From the IMG/VR virus record IMGVR_UViG_3300005663_000075, positions 1 through 47,198 of that record: DNA of 47,198 nucleotides. One strand, written 5' to 3'. The position numbers and the translations under genes were made by a program. Under the pieces are notes generated by a model that had not been told where the DNA came from, did not search any database, and worked only from the letters and a program-made list of their open reading frames with translations. This DNA comes from a virus. This document shows, one piece after another, positions 42,560 through 47,198 of the stretch (the first letter of the stretch is position 1; every line of letters starts with the position of its first letter).

Positions 42560-42817
42560 TCAGAAAGACTCCGGTCTAGCTACAGAGCGTACCCACGCTT
42601 GCAGTCCCTGCTGCATGTGCGTCTTCCCTACCGCTACCCAACGGGGTGCATCGCGGTACTCAGGCGAGTTGAGATCACCATCGAGCTGAGCCCGTGCGCC
42701 TAGCATGACGCACAGCTCCTCCAGCTCAGCTCCCTTTTGCTTGATCAGGTTCATCAAGTCAACTTCTTCCTGACTCAGATCGCGGTAGCCTTTGATTGCT
42801 TCGTGTTGGTTTTCCAT
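42560..42817 (-). CDS. acb2: Acb2-family anti-CBASS cyclic-oligonucleotide sponge
   Basis: 85 residues. IKGYRDLSQEEVDLMNLIKQ, then PRWVAVGKTHMQQGLQAWV and a final VARPESF, is the whole signature of the Acb2/Tad1-hairpin family (formerly DUF7681). Acb2 forms hexamers that sequester cyclic di- and trinucleotides made by CBASS defence, blocking effector activation. Tyr11 and Lys26 correspond to residues I recall as 3',3'-cGAMP contacts. Its length matches the family. GGAG is eight bases before the ATG. Assigned from the sequence signature; activity not shown. Confidence 0.85.
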   Translation of the reverse strand: MENQHEAIKGYRDLSQEEVDLMNLIKQKGAELEELCVMLGARAQLDGDLNSPEYRDAPRWVAVGKTHMQQGLQAWVRSVARPESF

Positions 42818-42945
42818 CGCTCTTTCTCCAGAAAAATAGCATCGTGTCTTTCACGTAGCCTCGTTGAATCATCACAGTATCGGGCACGCCGTACTCGATC
42901 ACATCTCGTCACGGAATCGAATCACGCCAGAAGGTGGACGGCAAG
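42818..42945. other. Short gap; no supported gene
   Basis: 128 bases between the Acb2-like gene and the zinc protein. Only very short minus-strand frames occur, for example one beginning GTG ATC GAG near 42903 that runs into the Acb2 gene out of frame. None has a good ribosome binding site, so I call no gene here. Confidence 0.5.
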
Positions 42946-43158
42946 TCATCCCGCTGAGGCTTCATCCTCGTGCTCTCCTCCGCATTTGAGGGTGGGGTCT
43001 TTGGGATCGCGTCGGACATAGATACCAGATTCGTGCTTCTGATCACAGAAGCAGCAGCTCTCCAGTAAGCGATGCTCATCACGCAACGTGGCAGGTACTC
43101 TACCTCCGTGCCGATGTAGCCAGCAGCGCTCGCAGATCGAATGGGTCCATTCGCTCAC
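42946..43158 (-). CDS. Small zinc-binding phage protein
   Basis: 70 residues from a GTG at 43158 (stop-start overlap with the preceding gene). SICERCW, ESCCFCDQKHESGIYVRRDP and a final CGGEHEDE provide four to five Cys for zinc. The pattern is common in phage hypothetical proteins. Unknown role. Confidence 0.7.
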   Translation of the reverse strand: MSEWTHSICERCWLHRHGGRVPATLRDEHRLLESCCFCDQKHESGIYVRRDPKDPTLKCGGEHEDEASAG

Positions 43159-43367
43159 ATCTGCTTCCCCTGAGGCTCGATCATTATGATACGAGAGGGA
43201 GGAATCCAGTAGTGCCCCTGACCCTCGTGACACAGTTGATGGTCCGCATTGAGCCAGAAGCCTTCCTTCAGACTCTCGAAGGTCCACTGCTCAGTGAAAG
43301 GTGTCTCCAGCCGACGTGGCCTTTGATTGAACTCAAACGTGACTACCCAATCACCCGGAGTCGCCAT
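43155..43367 (-). CDS. Small hypothetical protein
   Basis: 70 residues, beta-rich (DWVVTFEFNQRPRRLETPF, then HYWIPPSRIIMIE). Coupled to both neighbours. No family recognised. Confidence 0.6.
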   Translation of the reverse strand: MATPGDWVVTFEFNQRPRRLETPFTEQWTFESLKEGFWLNADHQLCHEGQGHYWIPPSRIIMIEPQGKQM

Positions 43368-43803
43368 CGGTCTCGACCTTGCCGCTGAGGTTAGCGTAGG
43401 GACTCTGACTCATGCCACTCGCGTTTATCAGACCACTGAGGCCACCCTGGAGGTCGAAGGCGAGACGTTGCGCCGGTCCTTTGAAGACGATCTCCATGAC
43501 CTTCATCATGTCGTCACGAGATGCAGTCGCGTACTTCTCCTGCACCTCCATCACCGCTTCTTTGAGTTCCAGCTGCCTCTCACGATCCGTGGCAGTCTTC
43601 TCGCGATTCTTGAGTTCAGCCTCTGAGTGTACATGCCGTTCATGCTTGGCGAGAGCCTCATCGTTCTTCTTGAGAATCTCCTGTGCAGCCTCCAAAGCCA
43701 AAGCATCAGTGTCGGCTTTGTCGAGACGTTCTTTGAGACGGGTGCCGATTTCGGCAGTCAGGTTGTTTGCGATAGCTTGACGGAGATCGTCATCGAGACT
43801 CAT
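43351..43803 (-). CDS. Coiled-coil hypothetical protein
   Basis: 150 residues. A long helix (about 1-90, AKHERHVHSEAELKNREK) precedes an amphipathic region FDLQGGLSGLINASGMSQS. GGAGG lies before the ATG. Just upstream is a large hairpin. Possibly a structural or regulatory helix-rich protein. Confidence 0.6.
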   Translation of the reverse strand: MSLDDDLRQAIANNLTAEIGTRLKERLDKADTDALALEAAQEILKKNDEALAKHERHVHSEAELKNREKTATDRERQLELKEAVMEVQEKYATASRDDMMKVMEIVFKGPAQRLAFDLQGGLSGLINASGMSQSPYANLSGKVETDGDSG

Positions 43804-43820
43804 TGGTTCCCCTCCTTAGT

Positions 43821-43880
43821 AAAAAGTGGGGACCGCTCGCAGCTAGGAGTGGAAGCGTCCCATTGCAACGAGCGATCCCC
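43821..43880 (-). terminator. Large hairpin with U-run, terminator or attenuator
   Basis: On the minus transcript GGGGATCGCTCG (43869-43880) pairs with CGAGCGGTCCCC (43828-43839) over 12 pairs including one G-U, leaving a 29-base loop, followed after AC by five U. It ends 18 bases before the next start, so it may terminate the 43971-47198 operon or regulate the following gene. Confidence 0.55.
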
Positions 43881-43970
43881 TGCGAGACCTAATCCATGAG
43901 GCCATCGCGCTGCGTGGTCGGAGCGTGAAACAGATGAAGAATCACAGTTGCCCACGCAAGCGCAATCCTA

Positions 43971-44453
43971 TCACAGGCTCTCTAGCAAGTTGAGCATGTG
44001 TTGCATCCGGGTCATTTGTTCTTGCAACGCCTGTCGCGCCTCGTCCTGCCACGTCATTGTTATCGTGGGGTTCCCTGGATGAGCAGAGCTGAACAGAGCG
44101 ACTTCCTCCTGTTCGATTCCTTGCTCAGTAGCACGAGTCATCACAGCTTCCCCAGGATCTCGATGACGTATGAGAGCATCGGGACGATCCAGTCGATCAG
44201 GGTAGCGTGCCCGCTGCCTCCGACCGATAGACTCGATGGCAATCCGCACTTGCTGCTGCGTGTCCACGCCCATTGAGAAACCCGTGATGTCCTCGAACTG
44301 GCTGCAGAATCCTTGGATCATCTCTCTGCCCATGAAAATGCAGTAGCTCCCATTTTCGTCTCGACGCAGTATCACTCTACGCGGACGGCTCTCCCTCGTG
44401 CGATCTTCCGCTGCAGTTCGTGCCGGTCCCTCACTATCAGGTGTGTCGCTCAT
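43971..44453 (-). CDS. Paralogous small protein, copy 1
   Basis: 160 residues. The middle part (GSYCIFMGREMIQGFCSQFE, then ITGFSMGVDTQQQVRIAIES) parallels the gene at 44885-45370 (HYVIHFRGRDLSQFCREWE, then ITGF..., VVDAVI). The rest is charged and probably flexible. Function unknown. Confidence 0.6.
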   Translation of the reverse strand: MSDTPDSEGPARTAAEDRTRESRPRRVILRRDENGSYCIFMGREMIQGFCSQFEDITGFSMGVDTQQQVRIAIESIGRRQRARYPDRLDRPDALIRHRDPGEAVMTRATEQGIEQEEVALFSSAHPGNPTITMTWQDEARQALQEQMTRMQHMLNLLESL

Positions 44454-44462
44454 TGATTTTCC

Positions 44463-44873
44463 TTATTTCAAGTAGTCTATGTATCCATCGCGGAGCATGC
44501 GCTTCTGTAGAAGCTCGGGCTTCTGCATCCGATGCGTCTTCAGGTAGGCACGGAATTCTTGGACACTCACGTCGCCAATGCCTCCCTCGACCTCGCAGTT
44601 CTCGAACAAGAGCAACCCGCGTGCGACTGCGCTGCCCTTCTGCTTCGCTAGCTTCCCAGTCATGGTGAGCTTCGATTCGAGGAGGCTCTGATGCGAACGT
44701 CTCGGTCCCTTCTTACTCTTCTTCTGGCGCTTCTTCGGAGGTGCTTCCTCAATCGCATCCTCGTACCACGTCTCCTCTATGTGAGATCCTTTTGGAAGAA
44801 GAATCTCAAGCAGTCCCTTAATCAGAGGACCCAACTCCCGGTCAGGTATATCTAGAATTTCAATTTTGAACAT
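44463..44873 (-). CDS. Basic hypothetical protein
   Basis: 136 residues from the ATG at 44873 with AGGAG upstream (a longer frame starts inside the neighbour). A Lys-rich helix (KKRQKKSKKGPRRSHQ) is followed by ENCEVEGGIGDVSVQEFRAY. Probable nucleic acid or peptide binding; unknown. Confidence 0.6.
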   Translation of the reverse strand: MFKIEILDIPDRELGPLIKGLLEILLPKGSHIEETWYEDAIEEAPPKKRQKKSKKGPRRSHQSLLESKLTMTGKLAKQKGSAVARGLLLFENCEVEGGIGDVSVQEFRAYLKTHRMQKPELLQKRMLRDGYIDYLK

Positions 44874-44884
44874 ACTGCTTACTC

Positions 44885-45370
44885 CTACGGTCGGTATCGG
44901 GGATCGATAGCGAAACTGCGTCTTTCCTGCTCGATCCACGCTGCTTGATCGTTTGGATGTCGAAATCTCGCCTGAGCTTCCTCAATCAAGCGCTGCTCCA
45001 ATCTCTCCCTTTGCATCCGTGAAAAGTCGATGAAGGTCTGTCGATCACGAAACGATCCGTTAGAGAAGGGGGGAGGACCAGCCCGTTCCATACCCTCTTG
45101 AAAGACGTTGAGGGGTCTTCCACGGATGCTCGCAGGCATCGGCATGGGGGTCTCCTCCCTTTTAGCAGGCAGGGGTTTCCATTCGGACTGAGCCGCAACA
45201 TTAATGACTGCATCCACCACATGTTGGGCTGGAATGACGAAGCCAGTGATCAATTCCCACTCACGGCAGAACTGGGAAAGGTCTCTGCCCCTGAAATGGA
45301 TAACGTAGTGTGGATCTCCCTCTCGCCCAGCATTTCGGATCTGGACCTTCTTCGCATCCCCCTTAGCCAT
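44885..45370 (-). CDS. Paralogous small protein, copy 2
   Basis: 161 residues from an ATG at 45370 with AAGGA upstream. Shares a block with the gene at 43971-44453: HYVIHFRGRDLSQFCREWEL followed by ITGFVIPAQHVVDAVI. The C-terminal half is a charged helix (RERLEQRLIEEAQARFR). The pair likely arose by duplication. Confidence 0.6.
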   Translation of the reverse strand: MAKGDAKKVQIRNAGREGDPHYVIHFRGRDLSQFCREWELITGFVIPAQHVVDAVINVAAQSEWKPLPAKREETPMPMPASIRGRPLNVFQEGMERAGPPPFSNGSFRDRQTFIDFSRMQRERLEQRLIEEAQARFRHPNDQAAWIEQERRSFAIDPRYRP

Positions 45371-45374
45371 GTTG

Positions 45375-45602
45375 TTAGTCCTTCTTGCCCATCTTCTTCG
45401 GATGATGCTTGGGGTGCCCCATGATGAATTCCATCCGACTGACCAGCCGATTACAGCGTCCCAGGTTGTGACGCTTGTCCGCAACGGGTCTGCCTCGCCA
45501 TCGAGATAAGCCGGAATAGCATGCAGCGCAAACGTGCAGGTTGTAATACCTCACCACTTGCTCGCAATCGGGAATGATGCAGATCTCAGCTTGTGTTGCC
45601 AT
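45375..45602 (-). CDS. Small zinc-finger-like protein
   Basis: 75 residues: CIIPDCEQ and HVCAACYSGLSRWRG give a four-Cys site. The end is His/Lys-rich. Likely metal-binding; no target known. Confidence 0.65.
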   Translation of the reverse strand: MATQAEICIIPDCEQVVRYYNLHVCAACYSGLSRWRGRPVADKRHNLGRCNRLVSRMEFIMGHPKHHPKKMGKKD

Positions 45603-45625
45603 GTCGTACTTCCTTTATCGACACG

Positions 45626-45829
45626 TCATGTGTAATGGTTGGTCCCATCGTGGAACAGGTTGTAGTGACTCTCCCTCGCGTAGAGCACTAGCTCCAGATA
45701 CTGAAGCCATTCCCTACGAAAAAACCTGTTGCGCTCGATCATCGCAATACAGTTCCTCAGATGGCTCATCTCCATCTGCCACGGATCGATCCAACGTCCA
45801 TCCTTGCAACGCCAGCGTGGTTGGTCCAT
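45626..45829 (-). CDS. Small hypothetical protein
   Basis: 67 residues from an ATG overlapping the upstream TAA. PRWRCKDGRWIDPWQMEMSH then HLRNCIAMIERN follows a pattern I associate with small phage proteins (W..kdG..i....M...HL.N.I). Function unknown. Confidence 0.65.
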   Translation of the reverse strand: MDQPRWRCKDGRWIDPWQMEMSHLRNCIAMIERNRFFRREWLQYLELVLYARESHYNLFHDGTNHYT

Positions 45830-45984
45830 TAGCAATCGATATCGGGCATGTCTTCGTTGAGCGTGTCGATCATCACCTCGATCTCGTCGCGTAGCTCGAT
45901 CAGGCGATCTCGCGTCGTTACTTGCGACACCGACGTGTCACTGTACAGCTCATTCAAGTTTTTCTTCAGCTCTTCAACAGTCAT
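45829..45984 (-). CDS. Very short acidic coiled-coil protein
   Basis: 51 residues (MTVEELKKNLNELYSDTSVS and onward, ending DMPDIDC). Too short for most gene finders, but it is tightly coupled: overlap with the previous gene's end at 45974 and TAATG overlap with the next. Codon use matches its neighbours. Confidence 0.6.
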   Translation of the reverse strand: MTVEELKKNLNELYSDTSVSQVTTRDRLIELRDEIEVMIDTLNEDMPDIDC

Positions 45985-46237
45985 CGTCTTTACCCTTCCC
46001 TATATCGAAAATCCTATAAGCATGTGAATCTCTAGCCTGATCAGCACGCCACTGATCCACGCAAGGCCACCCGCAGAAGTGATGCACTTTCATCGGCATC
46101 GGCGGATGGACGAGAATAGCGTTCTCGAAGTCCCCAGTGGGAATTCGGTCAGGGTGGATCACGAGCCGATACCCTGGCATCGAGCCTCCACCCGTCAAAT
46201 CTCTGTCACAGTGGTCGCAAGAGATCTTCGCACTCAT
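45974..46237 (-). CDS. Small zinc-binding protein
   Basis: 87 residues. CDHCDRDL near the N-terminus and FCGWPCVDQW near residue 55 form a Cys4-like zinc site, similar to other phage ribbon proteins. Part of the same compact operon. Unknown role. Confidence 0.65.
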   Translation of the reverse strand: MSAKISCDHCDRDLTGGGSMPGYRLVIHPDRIPTGDFENAILVHPPMPMKVHHFCGWPCVDQWRADQARDSHAYRIFDIGKGKDDDC

Positions 46238-46500
46238 AGTCGCATCGTCCCCTCAGAGATGGTGAAGCTCTCGCTCACATCAGGGAACAGTTCCTTGGCG
46301 ATCTGACGCTTCTTCTCGATGGTGTCGAGAGCTTGGTCTAACCGCTTGTGCAACTCCTCACGAGGACGGTCGTCAGGCACGCACATCAGTGCATCGCATA
46401 GGTTGCACCAATCATCGAGAGCCTGCTGGTGGAGCCTCCTAGCTCGCTTCTGCTCCTTGGTGAACGTCGCATCCACGTATTTACCCTTGCGCATTTTCAT
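46234..46500 (-). CDS. Small helical hypothetical protein
   Basis: 88 residues, basic at the N-terminus and helical throughout (EQKRARRLHQQALDDWCNLC). ATGA overlaps at both ends. No family. Confidence 0.6.
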   Translation of the reverse strand: MKMRKGKYVDATFTKEQKRARRLHQQALDDWCNLCDALMCVPDDRPREELHKRLDQALDTIEKKRQIAKELFPDVSESFTISEGTMRL

Positions 46501-46682
46501 CCTGGCACCAACCTCTCTATGTCACGAATGATGTCCCCTATACCCGCCTCGATCTTCTCAATCGAGTCGGTGAGATCCTTGTCCTGGGCGAAGTACTGCG
46601 CGGAGATCGCCATCAGCTCTTTGCGATTGGTGGAGAGCTGCGAGTGCAGAGCTTCCAGCGCATCTTCAATGTCTTTGTTCAT
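46497..46682 (-). CDS. Small coiled-coil protein
   Basis: 61 residues from the ATG at 46682, which overlaps the upstream stop (ATGA). One amphipathic helix (MNKDIEDALEALHSQLSTNR) and a second near the C-terminus. No family recognised. Confidence 0.6.
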   Translation of the reverse strand: MNKDIEDALEALHSQLSTNRKELMAISAQYFAQDKDLTDSIEKIEAGIGDIIRDIERLVPG

Positions 46683-46951
46683 TGCGCGTGTTCCCTGATG
46701 AAACGCTTCGCCAGCGTGACGCAGTAGCGCTTCGAGTAACACACATCCCATCGACGTCGATAGGTCCTGCCTCCGTAGACGATCTCCATCATGGTCAGCG
46801 GTCTTTCGAGATCCCATTGGCGATACACACCCACCAAACCCAGCTTGGTCCTGATAATGCCCGTGGAGTAGCCGTAGTCCTTATTGTCGTGCCAGTCCCC
46901 ACCTTCATAGACACTCCAACCGGCATCCTCATGTGGAACCACTCCGGTCAT
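46679..46951 (-). CDS. Small hypothetical protein
   Basis: 90 residues with aromatic-rich beta segments (AGWSVYEGGDWHDNKDYGYS, then YGGRTYRRRWDVC). Coupled to neighbours at both ends. Unknown. Confidence 0.6.
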   Translation of the reverse strand: MTGVVPHEDAGWSVYEGGDWHDNKDYGYSTGIIRTKLGLVGVYRQWDLERPLTMMEIVYGGRTYRRRWDVCYSKRYCVTLAKRFIREHAQ

Positions 46952-47136
46952 TCGCGCACCTTCATAATCTCGTGCTCCATCAGCTCGATGGTGGTCCGCA
47001 CGGTGCGCAGGTAATTCAGCACGCGCACTCTCTCGTACTGTGAAGAGTCATGGTTGAGCTGGGAGATGAGATCGCACTGATCAGTAACGTGGAGCACGGT
47101 CTTCTCAGCTAGCGTATAAGGAGAGACATGTTTCAT
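46948..47136 (-). CDS. Small helical hypothetical protein
   Basis: 62 residues (VLNYLRTVRTTIELMEHEI near the C-terminus). Its ATG overlaps the stop of the partial gene at the right edge. Function unknown. Confidence 0.6.
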   Translation of the reverse strand: MKHVSPYTLAEKTVLHVTDQCDLISQLNHDSSQYERVRVLNYLRTVRTTIELMEHEIMKVRE

Positions 47137-47198
47137 ACCAGTACCACCTCGATCAACCGGGACAAGACGAGCATGCAGGCACCGACGACCACCAAGGT
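47133..47198 (-). CDS. C-terminal end of a membrane peptide or protein (5' end outside window)
   Basis: The last 21 codons (VVVGACMLVLSRLIEVVLV) are open to the right edge and almost entirely hydrophobic, so the product ends in a transmembrane helix. Its TGA overlaps the next ATG. Confidence 0.5.
   Translation of the reverse strand, partial: TLVVVGACMLVLSRLIEVVLV

Noticed and set aside
42749-42903. Short frame starting GTG ATC GAG upstream of the Acb2-like gene
   Set aside because: No ribosome binding site and about 60 bases of out-of-frame overlap with a well-supported gene.
1-47198. tRNA or rRNA genes, insertion sequences, integrase or attachment sites
   Set aside because: I found no cloverleaf-like sequence, transposase, integrase or flanking repeats. 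A covariance-model search would be needed for certainty.

Overview
The window is one stretch of a lytic-looking tailed phage genome, most like a short-tailed (podovirus-type) phage of a Gram-negative host. A terminase large subunit, a portal and a capsid gene are followed by adaptor, fibre and lysis genes and four long ejection-type (internal virion) proteins. No tape measure, tail tube or sheath gene is visible, and no integrase or DNA polymerase lies in this part. Both ends cut through genes, so the genome continues on each side. I saw no tRNA or rRNA.

Layout. (1) 1-6874, plus strand, early genes: the end of a sugar-isomerase-like protein, a small SNF2-type helicase, a Lys-tailed protein with a Gly-rich RAMP-like C-terminus, a second basic-tailed protein, a roughly 0.9 kb non-coding repeat array (2947-3854), a VRR-NUC-like nuclease whose Shine-Dalgarno ends the array, and a run of small tightly packed genes including a YdaS/Cro-like regulator and a HAD-type phosphatase. 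(2) 6702-40493, minus strand, late genes read right to left: terminase large subunit (own promoter just after a strong terminator), portal, GroES-like co-chaperonin with an HNH endonuclease beside it, scaffold-like protein, decoration-like protein, major capsid protein, a frame-broken structural gene, appendage genes, adaptor with a discoidin-like insertion, a long repetitive fibre, the lysis cassette (membrane protein, M15 endolysin, holin-like protein, lipoprotein), a second adaptor, a second fibre, a P22 gp10-like stabilization protein, four ejection-type proteins, a terminase small subunit and a Gly/Pro/Arg-rich protein that meets the early genes tail to tail. (3) 40575-47198, minus strand: small accessory genes, among them an Acb2-type anti-CBASS cyclic-nucleotide sponge, a Tat-signal peptide joined to a capsid-like fragment, several zinc-binding proteins and a paralogous pair.

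The most unusual element is the array at 2947-3854. It is built of about 160 degenerate pentamers of the form N-N-G-(mostly G)-pyrimidine, all in one strand and one phase, interrupted by a tetramer AGTC every 8 to 12 pentamers. Core-to-core distances are therefore 44, 49, 54, 59 or 64 bases, almost without exception. It is not coding, not CRISPR and not an ordinary tandem repeat. It fills the whole interval between a DNA-metabolism gene pair and a nuclease gene. I infer it is a binding lattice for a protein that advances five nucleotides per subunit, or a structured single-stranded DNA or RNA element used in replication, recombination or packaging.
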